Below are positions 11,099-22,732 of a DNA stretch of 64,000 nucleotides, one piece after another. Each line of letters opens with the position of its first letter. Positions within the stretch are counted from its first letter, which is position 1. This stretch comes from Plantago ovata (taxonomy: Eukaryota; Streptophyta; Magnoliopsida; Lamiales; Plantaginaceae), in the NCBI GenBank assembly GCA_028274465.1, contig CM051457.1, forward strand, positions 74,746,496 to 74,810,495, written 5' to 3'. The notes below the pieces were generated by a model. The model was not told the DNA's origin. It worked only from the letters and a program-made list of their open reading frames with translations, and searched no databases. Position numbers and translations under genes: made by a program.

Positions 11099-12768
11099 TG
11101 TTGGTCCCTTTAAACAACAAGAAAAGACTAGAGGGGGGGGTGAATAGTCTTTTCAAACTTTTGTCGTTTAAAACTTTCTCAGCAAGTACTTATTACTTTT
11201 CAGTAATGAGGTTGCTGATACTTAACTTTCTCAGCAAGCGTAAGTTACTTTACAGTAGCTTGGTTTGTTGATACTTAAAATCAGAGAGCGGAAGTCTTTG
11301 AAACGATAAGTGCTTTTTCAGCAAGTAGAGTGTTTCAGCAAGTGCTGTGAGTGACTGTGTACAGACAGATATAAATTTGCTGAAAGCTAAATGCAATAAG
11401 TAAATCACACAAACGCTTTTAGAGTGGTATCTGAGAGTGGCGTAATCTCCCAACTAATCCACTTTGTCCTTTCTAGGACTGAATCCACTAAGATATGATT
11501 GAGGTTCCTTACAATCTCCTATCTAAAGCGATTCAACAGAAACCAAAGCACACTTGCTTTGTCTCCAACCTAAACTAGAGAACTCAACCTTGTTCTCCAC
11601 CAAACTTGGTACTTTTAATCAGCAAAAACTTGCTCAATTAAGTTCCCCCTGAATATCACGCCTGAAAGGGTGTATTTTCAGTTAGAGAGTTTTGGGGTGA
11701 GATAACTTAATTATAACTTATTCAGTTACAACAAGTAATCTAAGAAACACAACTTGGAATACTTTGCAGTAAACAAGTTTGATTGTTTCTGGTGTCAAGA
11801 CTTGTTCTTGTTCGAAAGAAAGAATACTTAACTAATTTCTTAGCCGAGTTTGTTCTACTTCTGCACAAGTAGATTTTTCAAGCTTTAAGTCTTGGAACGG
11901 ATCAATGGCAGTAAGAGTGTTTGAAGGTTTGTGAATTTTAAGCACAAGTGAGAGTTTGATCACGTTGTTGACACACTTCAACTCTTTGCCGGATGACCTC
12001 TATTTATAGTGCAAGTAAGGAGCCGTTTGAATTTCAAATCCTAAGGCTTTTGTTCCTTAACATGTCACTATCTTGCTTTTGTACTTTCAGCAGCAACCTT
12101 TGTTTGTCTTCTAGTCTTCATGTCCTTCGTGTGTAAGCTTTGCATTAAATGCACCTTTGAATAGAATTCAAACAGTAATATTGGAGCGCAAAATCAAGTA
12201 CATTCAGCAAGAGGTCACATGTGTTTATCAGCAAGTGTTTATTCTCAGTTTCAGCAAGCACAACCTACTCTGTCTTTCAGATTTTCACTTATGCAATGCT
12301 GTTGCTGAAAATTTCACTTTCTGAGCAACACGTGCCTTACCAGTCTTCAGCAATCTTCAAGTCTTCAGATCTTCAAAAGTCTTCAAGATTCTAACCGGTT
12401 TCTTATTTGCTTCAATAATTTGTTTGTAATAAACAAAATACATCTTCAGCAAATGCTTCAATAGGTCATTTTCTTTTCAGAAAAATAAGTTACATCAAAG
12501 CTAAGCATCAATAAGATATTTTCTTTTCAGAAAATAAAATACATCATACGCTAAAGTGTCAATAAATTAATTTCTTCACAGAAATTAAAGTACGTCATCC
12601 ACCAAGATAAAAACTTATCTAACACCTATCTAAGTCATCAGCAAACGTTCCTCTTTTACAATGTCCTTTAAAAATTCTAAAATCCTAAGGACCTTACGAG
12701 TACTAGTTACTGGACTGTTGTTAATTTAGCATGGTTAATTGCTCATCAAAATTACAAGTTTCCTAACA
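11099..12768 (-). repeat. 5' LTR of Sirevirus A
   Basis: It runs from TGTTAGGAAAC (at 12,768) to ...GGGACCAACA (at 11,099) on the minus strand, with 4-bp TGTT/AACA termini and 1,670 bp length. It is homologous to the LTRs at 15,553-17,063 (B) and 23,876-25,391 (D). It contains many TCAGCAAG motifs on the plus strand (CTTGCTGA in sense), small inverted repeats such as TTACTTTTCAGTAA, and a TATA box at 12,001-12,008. Confidence 0.93.
12001..12008 (-). promoter_or_regulatory. TATA box in LTR A
   Basis: TATAAATA on the minus strand, followed downstream by the block CCGGCAAAGAG that is conserved in the B and D LTRs. It probably sets the start of genomic RNA. Confidence 0.7.
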
Positions 12769-13251
12769 GTTATCGCTGGGTATTTTTATAATTTATTTTG
12801 CTTATGATAACTCGTGAACACCTTGGTTTGCATTTGCACGTTTACCGCTTTCTTAGGATTTAGTTGCATTCATTGCATTCATTCTAGTATAATTTTGCAT
12901 GTTTTGTGTGGAGTTCATTGCCAAACTTTTTGAACTTTTTTATTGTGTAGATTAACTAGTTATGACCATTGACCATACATTGCATCTCTATGGATTAGTT
13001 TGAGGTTTTTCTCGCTTGGCTTGTCACATTTGTATATGCACTTAGTTAAGCTTGGTAGTCTCGACATCACGAAGTGGTGTTTTCTCTACTGCGGTTCACG
13101 AAGGCCTTATAATAAGATGATGCATGTTAGAGTCTTGTGTTTGTTTTTCCGTGTGATTATGTACCTAAGAGGCAACAAGTCTTCACCTTGCTTTGAGATT
13201 GCTAAATGCCTAGGAAGGAGGTAGTGTGAGATTGTGTGATCCTTTGTTTGA

Positions 13252-13584
13252 AACCTATTCTTTCGAATAGGTTTGGGGAGGGGGTTATACTATCATTATG
13301 ACTTATTTTTCGTTTTTGAGTCATGTGAGTTTGTTTTTTATCTTTTTCGTAAGTTTGTGCTCCAACCTATTCTTTCGAATAGGTTTGGGGAGGTCGTTTG
13401 TAGTGTCAATGTTATTTTCTTTTCGTTGTGCTACTACTGGCTATATAGTTTTTGAGTCATGTGAGTTTGTTTTTTATCTTCTTCGTAAGTTTGTGCTCCA
13501 ACCTATTCTTTCGAATAGGTTTGGGGAGGTCGTTTGTGGTGTCAATGTTATTTTGTTTTCGTTGTGCTACTGCTGGCTATATAC
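13252..13584 (+). repeat. Hairpin + PPT-like units with a 136-bp tandem duplication
   Basis: Three copies of a palindrome AACCTATTC-loop-GAATAGGTT at 13,252-13,273, 13,364-13,385 and 13,500-13,521, each followed by TTTGGGGAGG. That purine run resembles the true PPT before the LTR (GGTTTGGGGAGTT). Bases 13,313-13,448 and 13,449-13,584 form a 136-bp tandem duplication carrying the last two. The same palindrome occurs in C, E and H. Confidence 0.85.
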
Positions 13585-14287
13585 AAAAAAAAAAAAAAGA
13601 AGAAAAAATAGAATTTCCAGAAATCTGGAAAGAGAAAAAAAAAGAAAAGACCAAAAAAATAAAAAAAGCAAAGAAGGGTCTAAAGAAACCCAAAAGCAGT
13701 TTAGCAAAGTGTTGTTTCATTTTTCAAGTTTTGTAATGTTCGTAATCGAGTTGTAAATTCCATCTTTTGTTTGTTTCGTGCCATCTGTTCTAGACCACCC
13801 ACGTCCTGCCATTCAGGAAGTGGTGATTAGTTTTTTACTTTGCTTGAGAGATGGGTAGAATAGGGGAGTGTTATCTTTTAGGGAACCCTCATTCGTTTGA
13901 TGAGAGCCAGTATTGGTTCGACCTCTTTGAGGGAAAGTCTTAACTTGGTGAACAGTAGTAAACCCTCAGTTTCAAAGGCACGGGGCAACCATTCGAATTT
14001 TAACATGTTTCATTGCATCGTCACTGACTAAGTCCAGGTAGAGAATGTTACGAGAGACTATCTTGTTTAACATAGTGCATATGTGAATGTGTATGAGTCA
14101 ATCGAGGCATTCTTCAACCTATATCCATGTTATGATTTGTATGGTCTTTGTTCATAAGTTTTTGATAGATTCAATAGATTAGTTCATCTTATTTGGCATG
14201 AGACTCCACTTTGTGTGTTGCATTGGTTTTTTGCATTAGAGTCTAGCTAGTTGCTTGAGGACAAGCAAAGGTTCGGTTTGGGGAGTT
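13585..14287 (+). other. A-rich tract, spacer and polypurine tract of G1
   Basis: A-rich low-complexity DNA (about 13,585-13,700) containing a TTTCCAG/CTGGAAA inverted repeat is followed by non-coding spacer and the PPT at 14,272-14,287 (GGTTCGGTTTGGGGAG), which directly precedes the LTR. The reading frames in it are short and not shared with the other copies. Confidence 0.7.
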
Positions 14288-15462
14288 TGATGACAGTGTA
14301 TTTTACACTTTCATTCGAGTCTTTTCCACCTATTTAGCTATCCTCTAGGTTAATTTAGCTTGTATTTTAGTACATTTTATTAGAACAATGTCACGTTTCC
14401 CTTTTCTTGCACATTTCAGGTTTTAGGTGAAAAACGTACTTTTGGATGGGCAATTATAGCGAAGAGATGAAGTTTTGGTGCTACGAGATCATCCGTGGTG
14501 TATCTAGAAGTATCGCGACGAGTTTCAAGGCCTAAGGACAAAGTTTCGGGGCTTAGAAGTCACTAGAAGGTCAAAATCCGAGTTCAAGATGGAAAAAACG
14601 CGTCAAAAACGCGTGGCACCGACTGAAGACCCCGGGCGAACCACCTGGCATGGGGGGCGAACCGCCCCGTGGCCTGCGTACTCCTGTATATAGTTATCGC
14701 CTATTTTACGTTTTTCATACCTTTTCACCATATTTTGAGAGACGAATTTTCCAGAGCTTGTTCTGGGAATTCTTAGCATTGAAGATACTTTTTCTTATTC
14801 ATTTGGAAGCTTAGCATAGAGATTGGACATCGTTTATCTCTATTATTGCTTGTGAGTTTACGCGATTCACCGGAGATTGACAACCTTCATTGGTAACTTG
14901 TATCTCACGATTTTTCTGCTTTTATTTATTCAATTCAACATGTTTTCATTAGTTCTTGCTTTGATTCTTGTTGATTGCAATTCGAATATGAGTAGGTAAA
15001 TCTAAGGTTGGTGATAGTATGTGAATTCATAGCTAGGGTTCTTAATTGTGCATGATTGTAGCTTCGCGCAGACATTACTTGTTAATTGTTTTCTTCTTTG
15101 ATCTAACTAAGCCACCTATCTTCGTAAGTGTTCAACCTGGAGAAACACTAGGACAATTCAAGATCATCGATTCTTTATTACAATTCTTCAAGTACCTTCA
15201 TGTATGATTATAACCCGACGTTTTGAATGATCATTTATCACTAACTTCCATCATAATTGATAAGAAAAATCTTTGCTAAGTCGTTTTCTGATTTTATAAG
15301 TATAAGTTTAAGTAGTTAAAGCTAGTTATAGTCCTTAGAGATCGACACTCGAGGTTATCTTTCTTCTACACTACGTTTTCGTTTTCGTTGTAGTTGCGAG
15401 TTGCATTTGGCTAAAAAAACAAATTTTATTTGATTGTTCAGGTCTGACAATCTCGTTCATCA
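14288..15462 (+). repeat. 3' LTR of G1
   Basis: 1,175 bp, TGATGACAG...GTTCATCA, with 6-bp inverted termini. GC-rich palindromic text (about 14,625-14,680, units of the GGGCGAACC/GGGGCG type) lies just before a TATATA at about 14,695, the likely core promoter. It is closest to the LTRs of H. Confidence 0.88.
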
Positions 15463-15552
15463 GATAATTAACTTGTTTGCTCTTGATTGTGCAGACTTCA
15501 GCCACGGAGACAAACAATGCAATTTGGCAATTTGACAGTGGTTGTGGAAAGC
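15463..15552 (+). mobile_element. 90-bp Sirevirus relic X (gag-pol boundary)
   Basis: Matches 63,157-63,236 of element F almost base for base (protease text IWQFDSGCGK; F has [10 protein letters not shown]). It is bounded on the left by the G1 LTR end and on the right by the B LTR start. It is the visible part of an older Sirevirus into which both G1 and B inserted. Confidence 0.85.
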
Positions 15553-17063
15553 TGTTAGGAAACTTGTAATTTTGATGAGCAATTAACTATGCTAAATTAA
15601 GGAAAGTCCAGTAACTAGGACTCTTAAGGTCCATAGGAATTTAGAATTTGAAGGACATTGTAAAAGAGGAACGTATATTGAACACTTAGTACAGGTACTA
15701 GTTAGGTGCTTTAGTTTGCTGATGATGTACTTTGTTTTTACAAATGAACTATTGAAGCACTAGAACCGCTCAGAAACTTGAAGATTCGAAGACTCAAGAC
15801 TTAAGAAGAATTCTGAGAAAGGTATGTACAAAGGCACATGTTGCTCAGAAAGTGAGATTTTCAGCAACAACTCGCATAAGTGAAAATCTATATGACAGAG
15901 TAGGTTGTGCTTGCTGAAACTAAGACTGACCACTTGCTGAAATACATATGTAACCTCCTTGCTGAAAGTACTTGCATTTTGGCTCCAACGTTCACATTTG
16001 AATTCGATTCAAATGAACATTAAATGCAAAGTAAGCACGCGAAGAACATGAAGACTAGAAGACAAATGAAGGACGCTGTTGAAAGTACAAAAGCAAGGTA
16101 GTGACATCTTAAGGTACAAAGCCTTAGAATTTGAAATTCAAACGGCTCCCTTGATTCACTATAAATAGAGGTCATCCGGCAAAGAGTTGAAGTGTGTCAA
16201 CAACGTGATCAAATTCTCCCTTGTGCTTAAACACTCAATCTTCCATACTCTTTACTGCCTATTGATATGTTCCAAGACTTAAGCTTGAAACAAAAGCTAC
16301 TTATGAAGAAGTAGAACATTCACGGCTAAGAAATTAGTTAAGTGTTCTTTCTTTCGGACAGGAACAAGTCTTGACAACAGAAACAACTTAACTTGTTAAC
16401 TGAAAAGTATTACAAGTTGTGTTTCTTTAGATAACTTGTTATAGCTGAAAATGTTATACTCAAGTCATCTCATCCCAAACCTCTCTAACTGAAAAACACC
16501 CTTTTTCAGGCGTGAAATTCAGGGGGAATTAATCAAGCATTGTGTTGTTGATTATAAGTCCCAAGTTTGGTGGAGAACAAGGTTACAGTTCTCTAGTTAG
16601 GTTGGAAACGAAGCAAGTGTGCTTTGGCTGAAGAATCGGTTTGGATAGGATTTGTAAGGAACCTCAATATTATCTTAGTGGATTCAGTCCTAGAAAGGAC
16701 AAAGTGGATTAGTTGAGAGATTACGCCACTCTCAGATACCACTATAAAAGTGTTTGTGTGATTTTCGTTACCGTATTTAATTTTCAGCAAGCTTTACTTA
16801 TTGTACACTGCCACTCTGGTCACTTGCTGAAACTAGCACTATCTGAAAAGTACTTATTGTATAAAGACTTTCGCACTCTGTTTTTAAAGTACCAGTAAAA
16901 CTCGTTACTGAAAAGTAACTAGTACTTGCTGAGAAAGTTAAGTATCAGCAAACTCATTACTGAAAAGTAATAAGCACTTGCTTGGAAAGTTTTTAAACGA
17001 CGAAAGTTTGAAAAGACTATTCACCCCCCCTCAGTCTTTTCTTGTTTTTTAAAGGGACCAAAA
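15553..17063 (+). repeat. 5' LTR of Sirevirus B
   Basis: 1,511 bp, starting TGTTAGGAAACTTG. The expected terminal ...CCAACA reads ...CCAAAA, so the final CA dinucleotide needed by integrase is mutated to AA. It contains CTTGCTGAAA motifs in sense orientation and a TATA box at 16,160. Confidence 0.9.
16160..16167 (+). promoter_or_regulatory. TATA box in LTR B
   Basis: TATAAATA followed by GAGGTCATCCGGCAAAGAG, conserved with the A and D LTRs. Likely core promoter of the element RNA. Confidence 0.7.
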
Positions 17064-17065
17064 AG

Positions 17066-17077
17066 TGGTATCAGAGC
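17066..17077 (+). other. Primer-binding site of B, initiator tRNA-Met
   Basis: TGGTATCAGAGC two bases after the LTR end. Confidence 0.93.
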
Positions 17078-17175
17078 TGGAGGTTCTTTAACCTTCACTA
17101 CTGAACCTAGATCCCCTTAGGTGCTTTCTGTAAATCACTCTCACTTGATCAGTTTGGTAGTCTTTTGCTGACAGG

Positions 17176-19021
17176 ATGTCTTTAGGAGACGCGCCCTTGC
17201 TGAAGCTGGAAAACTATGAAAAATGGCGAAACAACATGATGCTACATCTTGAGGCCATTAGTGATGAGATGGTTATTGTCATAAATGATGGACCTATAAA
17301 GATCACTAAACTTGAGAGAAGTTTTCCTAACAAAACCACAAAAGCTGGAAAGGAAACTATCTTAGGTGAACCAGTCGATACTGTCATTCCAAAACCAAGA
17401 GAGGAATGGACTTCCGACGAAGCCAAAAGATTCCGTCTTGATGGCAAAGCAAGAAACATCATTATTCGATCAACTCCAGATACTATACAGTGCAAACTGT
17501 GGGGTGCCAAAACTGCTAAGGAAGCTTGGAAAATGGTTCAAGATCTTTGTGCTGGATCTGACAAAACCAAGGAAAACAAACTCGAAGTGCTAAAGTTGAA
17601 GTTCCAAAACTTTAAACAAGGTACCAATGAGTCACTGGAAGACTTGGATTTCAGATTCACAACTCTAGTGAGTGAGATGGTTGCCTTAGGAGTTGGAAAC
17701 CTCTATTCAGATTCTGAGAAAGTGAAAACCATTATTAGAAGTCTGAACCAAGAATGGATCCATACTCAGAATTTTTACTACAATCAAGGAATGCCAAATA
17801 TCACACCAACAGAGTTGTTCTCTCATCTTGCTACTGTCAATTATGAGACAAAAAAAAGAGAAAATGTGCTTGCTGAAAAATCGCAAAACATTGCTCTTGC
17901 CGGAAAGTCGTCATCTTCTGAAAAGAAGAATGATAAAGAGCCTGCTGATGAAAATGCTCTAGTTGTTAAAAACATGAAGAAATTCATCGGTAAGGAACTT
18001 GAAAGGCGAAAAGCAAAAGAGAAGCTGAAAAAGCATCTTGGTAACAACTACCATAAATACAAGAATGAAGTTAACTCGCTGAACAAGCAAGCTCAGCAAG
18101 CAAATTCTTCTGAAGAACCAGCAGTTGGCAATGATCTCTGCTTTTATTGCAAAAACCTGGACACTTCAAAGAAAATTATCCTTTGCTGAAAGGCAAATCT
18201 GCTAAAAAGAAGAAGAAGTTGACAAGGGCTTTGATTGCTGTAGAAAAGAAAAAGCTTTTAGCAAAAATCGATGCGCTTTGCATTGATACAAGTTCTGAAG
18301 ACAGTGAGGTAGAGAGCTCAGACACGGAAGACGAAGAAGAAGCCACTCTTGATGTAGAGATTGGCAAGGAAGTTTGTGGAATAGCTATGGTAGCTTATCC
18401 AGATGTGTCAAACTACGAATTCTGCCTCATGGCCGGTCAGGTAAATTGTCCTACCTCTGACTCTGACTCAGAAAGTGAAGATGATATTGACCTTGATAGA
18501 ATTCAAGGAGAAATCGAAAGATTTGAGAAAGCTCTGAGCAAACAGCAAGAGAAACTACAGAATGCTAAAACTCTGACTAAGCAAACTACTGAAAAGTATG
18601 TTTTGCTCAAAGAAGAGTCAGAAAAGAAGGATGTTGAAATATTGCATCTCAAAAAGTTAATTGCTGAAGCTACAGAGAAGAATTCTCAAATGGCAATAGA
18701 ATATGAAAAGTATCAGTCCTCAATTCTAAAGTTGCTTGCTGAAATACAAGAAATGAAAAAGATGAAAATCAATTTCAAATCTTATGATGATGCGAGTAAC
18801 ATGCTGACTGAACTAAACTCTTATCTGAGAGACCCATCTCAGAAAGAAGGTTTAGGTGCAGCGTATGAAGGTCATGATGTAATAATCTTGAGTAAAGATA
18901 AAACACCAATTACCTTTGTTCGTGCAACTGATAGTGGTGAACCAGAACTCTATCCGATTGGTCAATCTAAGGTTGCTGTAATATGCAATCAAGTACCTAC
19001 GACCGTAAAGCCCGCTGTTAC
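17176..19021 (+). pseudogene. gag: Sirevirus gag of B, frameshifted and truncated by element C
   Basis: The ATG at 17,176 opens 337 codons (to 18,189) with the UBN2-type gag domain (SLEDLDFRFTTLVSEM at about residues 153-170) and the Lys-rich linker. One missing base in the A-run at about 18,151 shifts the frame inside the zinc knuckle. The next frame (from 18,147) carries PGHFKENY, where the final knuckle Cys is Tyr. After this come the Ser/Asp/Glu stretch (SDSDSESED) and the coiled coil (about 18,505-18,770). The gene ends in the basic tail at 19,021, where the LTR of C begins after GTTAC. It is closely related to the A gag, so the start is secure. It cannot make full-length gag. Confidence 0.88.
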
Positions 19022-20510
19022 TGATGAACGAGATTGTCAGACTCGAACAATCAAATAAATTTGTTTGAAAGCCAAAGGGCAACTCACAACTACACAAAAC
19101 ACGTAGTGCAGAGGTAAGATGACCTCGAATGTCGATCTCTAGGGACTTTACTAGCTTTAACTACAATAACTACTATATAAATTCAGAAAACAAATTTATC
19201 TTAGCTTTAATTAACAATATATGATGAGAGCTGGTGATAGTATGCTCATTCTAAGCATCGGGTTCTAATTATGCATGAAAGTGTAACTCGTACTGCTTTA
19301 AAAGTAATTCGAATTAACAAATACCAAAAGACAGATTTGTAGACATGTAATTTGAAAGCTTCCTATCTATACTAATACTTGACTGAGGTTGTCAGGCTTA
19401 GTTCAAGCAGTACTTGATAATTATAATTATTGAACCGATGATCTTGAATTGTCCTAGAGTTTCTAACACTTTCATACGAAGATATTTGGCTTAGTCGGAT
19501 CAAAGAATCGCATTAAAACAATACAAGTAAAAGACTCAGAATCTCAATCATGCACAATATGAACCCTACCTATGAATTTACATAATATCACCAACTAGAA
19601 ACTTAGCTACTCATATCAAAATCGAAATCAACACAAACAATCATAGATGAAAACATAATTGAATTGAAAGATAGAGTATGAAAAAGGTGAGATACAAATT
19701 ACCACCGAGGGTTGTCAATCTCCGGTGAATTGCTAAACTCACAAGTTTCTAGCAAGGTGAGATCAAAAGATGTCCGAATCTCTACCTTGGTGCTCCAAAT
19801 TGCTAAGATAAAGTAGTTCTAAGAGAAAAAATACCCAAAACAAGCTCTAGGGTATATGTCGGCAAAATTATGATCTCAGATATGAAAATTCGCAACTTTT
19901 ACAATTATATATATAGCTGTCGGAACCTCCCAGGTGGTCCGCCTGGCACGGGCAACAAGTTTGCCTGTTTTTCCTCTAAGTTCAAACAGAGATTCCGGGC
20001 GCGTCCGAACTCGGATTGGCACGTAAGACCCACTGTTGGATAGATCTTCGAGTTCGCTACGCGTAGGTTGTAACCACATCCCAATCCAATAGTGTATGAA
20101 AGACTGGTGCCCAAAATACTGAGACTATTCAAATGGAACTTCCAGATTTCACTTCAAATGCTCCTAAATCTTCACCCGAACTCCGAATGAACTAGCGTTT
20201 CTGCCTCATACAAAATATCTCGAATATTTCATGTTCTCCTTGGCCTTGGGCACGGTTTTGAGCTCCGAAACTTGGTCTTTTGGCCTGGAAACACGTCCCG
20301 GTACTCCTTGACACACCATGGGTGATCGTGTTGCACCAAAACTTCAATGTTTCGCCATGATTTACATCCAAAAGTGCGACCTAAAACCTGAAAATAACAA
20401 AAGAAATGGAAACGTGACACTATTCTAACAAAATGCACTAAAATGCATGCAAGAGGATAGCTAAATTGGTGAATAAGAACCGAATGATAGTGTAAAAAAC
20501 ACTGTCATCA
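19022..20510 (-). repeat. 3' LTR of C
   Basis: 1,489 bp with TGATGA/TCATCA termini, in the same LTR subfamily as E (TGATGACAGTGTTTTTTACA at the U3 start). A TATATATA run at about 19,906-19,914 with GC-rich text upstream in the sense direction (19,920-20,010) marks the core promoter. Confidence 0.9.
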
Positions 20511-22109
20511 AACTCCCCAAACCGAACTTTTGCTTGTCCTCAAGCACTAGCTAGACTCTATGCAAACTACATGCAACACAAAGAGGAGCCTCATGCCAAA
20601 CAAGTAGAACTAATCGATTGTATCTACCAAATGCTTATGAACAGAGACCATACAAATCATAACATGGAAGTAGGTTGAAGAATGCCACGATTGAACCTGT
20701 ACACATTCACATATGCACTTTGTTAAACAAGGGAGTCTCTCGTAACATTCTCTACCTGGACCTAGTCAATGACGACGTAATGATGCATATTAAAATACAA
20801 ATGGTTACCCCATGCCTACGAAACTGAGGTCTTACTATTGTTCACCAAGTGAGACTTTCCCTCAAGAGAGGTCGAACCAATACTGGTTCTCATCAAACGA
20901 AGGAGGGCTCCCTAATAGACAACACTCCCCTATTCTACCGGACTCTTAGAGCAAGACTCTTCACCACTTCCTGAATGGCAGGACGAGGGTGGTCTAGAAC
21001 AGGCCTCGGACTAGGTGACACGAAAACACAAGGAAGAATTCACAACTCGATTACGAACTACTACAATAGCTGAAAAATAATGCAATACTTTGCTAAAACT
21101 GCTTTTTGGCTTTCTTGGACCCTTCTTTTGTTTTTCTTTTGGTCTTATTCTTTTTTCCTTTTTATCTTTTCCAGATTCTGGAATTTTCAATTTTTTTTTC
21201 TTTTTTTTTTCTTTTCTCTTTTTTTTTTAATTTTTTTAATTTTTTTTGGTATATAGCCAGCAGTAGGACAATGAAAGTACAATGAAAGGAAATAACAATG
21301 ACAATACAACGCCCACCCTAAACCTATTCGAAAGAATAGGTTGGAGCACAAACTCACAAGAAAAAGAAAAACAAACTCAACACGACTCAACTATACGAAA
21401 AACAAGTCATAGTAATGGTAACCCCCTCCCCAAACCTATTCGTTAGAATAGGTTTCAAACAAAGGGTCACACACCTCACTCTACCTCCTTCCTAGGCATT
21501 TAGCAATCTCAAAAAACAAGGTGAATACTTGTTGCCTGTTAGGTACATAATTACACGAGAATACAACCAAAGACTCTAACATGCAACATTTTATAAGGCT
21601 TTCGCGAACCGCAGTAGAGAAAACACCACATAGTGATGTCGAGATTACCAAGTTTAACTAGTGCACATACGAATATGAAAAGCCAAGCGAGACAAACCTC
21701 AAACTATTCCATAGAGATGCAATGTATGGTCAATGGTCACAAACACTTAGTCTATACAATAAAAAAGTTCAAAAAATTTGGCAATAGACTCCACACAACA
21801 TCATGCAAAAACTAGACTAAGGATGAATGCATACGAACAAACTAAATCCTAAGAAAACGGTAAACGTGCATGAGTTGAAATGAGAAATATAATTTATTGG
21901 AATACCCAAAGATAACCCCCCCCCACCCTGAACTTCGTCGTACGTCCCGAAAGTCGAAAGTGGATATTGGGTGAGAGCTGGAAGAGTACATGTAACCTAT
22001 ATTACTCAATGAAACTCGTGAGAAATCAAAACGGATGATAAAAAGGGTAAAAAGGTCAATATGGTTGCATATGTGGGTGATTCGTGGTGTCCGGATGAAA
22101 ATCTGGACA
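20511..22109 (-). other. PPT and non-coding 3' internal region of C
   Basis: The PPT (sense GGTTCGGTTTGGGGAGTT, 20,511-20,528) adjoins the LTR. The rest is the reverse complement of the 3' region of G1 and E: AACCTATTC palindromes at 21,321-21,342 and 21,433-21,454, a T-rich low-complexity tract at about 21,120-21,250 with a TTCCAG-ATT-CTGGAA inverted repeat, then unique non-coding DNA. No credible ORF. Confidence 0.75.
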
Positions 22110-22732
22110 CCCGGAGCACTGGCGCCCACAGGCGCACCGCCCCATATGCGGGGCGGTCCGCCTGGGGTGCCCAGGCCTCTGCCTCTCCCAGGCGCACCGC
22201 CCCGTGTGAGGGGCGGTCCGCCTGGGAGCGGCAGAGGCGCCCGGGCGTTTTGCCTCTCCCGGGCGCACCACCCCGTGTGGGGGGTGGTCCGCCGGGGAGC
22301 AGCAGAGCCTTGGCTCCGAGTTAATCATCCCCGAACTCAAAAAAATCAACTTTTTACCTATTTTATCACCAAAAACACACTCTAACACAAGGGAAAAAAC
22401 AACTAAAGACTCAAAAAAGGGAAAAATACAAGCTACATATCAAAAAACAAATTGTTCGATGTATGCATGCAATGCGAGAAAGCAATAAAACTCTGGGTTG
22501 CCTCCTGGAAAGCACCATTATTTATTAGTCTCTGACTCGACTTCTTCTTGTTCTTCAGTTCCTTTCGAGACGGGTATTAGCCTTCCCCTTCATGGATCTC
22601 TTTCTAATACTTAGTACCTGAGAATGAGAATGAACAAACGCAACAAGGCCAAAAAATCTTATGGGGTGAGAATCAATAAAATGTACTTGATGATCAGAAA
22701 TGGCTCACAACGTATGTTGCTTGCCATCTACC
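22110..22732 (-). repeat. GC-rich palindromic array and post-pol spacer of C
   Basis: At about 22,120-22,310 units of GGCGCACCGCCCC / GGGGCGGTCCGCC type alternate three times, forming GC-rich hairpins in otherwise AT-rich DNA. Reading frames through it are artefacts of the repeats. The rest to 22,732 is non-coding and includes the post-pol block GGTTGCCTCC (near 22,497) that in Athila-type elements lies after pol. Confidence 0.7.

Larger units (their letters stand above)
1..12768 (-). mobile_element. Sirevirus-type Ty1/copia retrotransposon A (3' end off window)
   Basis: Reading right to left on the minus strand: 5' LTR (11,099-12,768), initiator tRNA-Met primer site, gag, pol in copia order (protease, integrase, reverse transcriptase, RNase H), a hairpin-rich spacer, then an env-like ORF that runs off position 1. 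The long pol-to-LTR interval with an extra ORF, the long coiled-coil gag and the RT text around YVDDIIFGS are typical of Sireviruses (family knowledge). The element sits inside gypsy element G1; GTTAT at 12,769-12,773 would be one copy of its TSD. A 100-N gap and a doubled 3 kb segment distort its apparent length. Confidence 0.93.
12769..15462 (+). mobile_element. Athila-type gypsy element G1, 3' part
   Basis: Non-coding 3' internal region, polypurine tract and 3' LTR of a plus-strand element; its 5' part is left of element A, outside the window. The internal text matches 55,225-56,589 of element E and the reverse of 20,511-21,850 of element C. The right flank GATAA (15,463-15,467) is a candidate TSD, since F shows GGATAATTAAC uninterrupted at the same place. 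Confidence 0.85.
15553..19021 (+). mobile_element. Sirevirus-type copia element B, 5' part
   Basis: 5' LTR, primer site and gag on the plus strand, cut at 19,021 by gypsy C. The left flank AAAGC (15,548-15,552) is a candidate TSD. The pol half is not attached here; F at 62,561 begins close to the same gag position but does not show a clean continuation. Confidence 0.9.

Noticed and set aside
13600..13640. Heat-shock element in TTCCAGAA-type palindromes
   Set aside because: Only a single TTCnnGAA pair, in an A-rich tract downstream of all coding DNA; too little for a call.
22035..22388. Overlapping GC-rich ORFs on both strands
   Set aside because: Produced by the GC-rich palindromic array, which is free of stops in several frames; no domain, not shared in frame with other copies.
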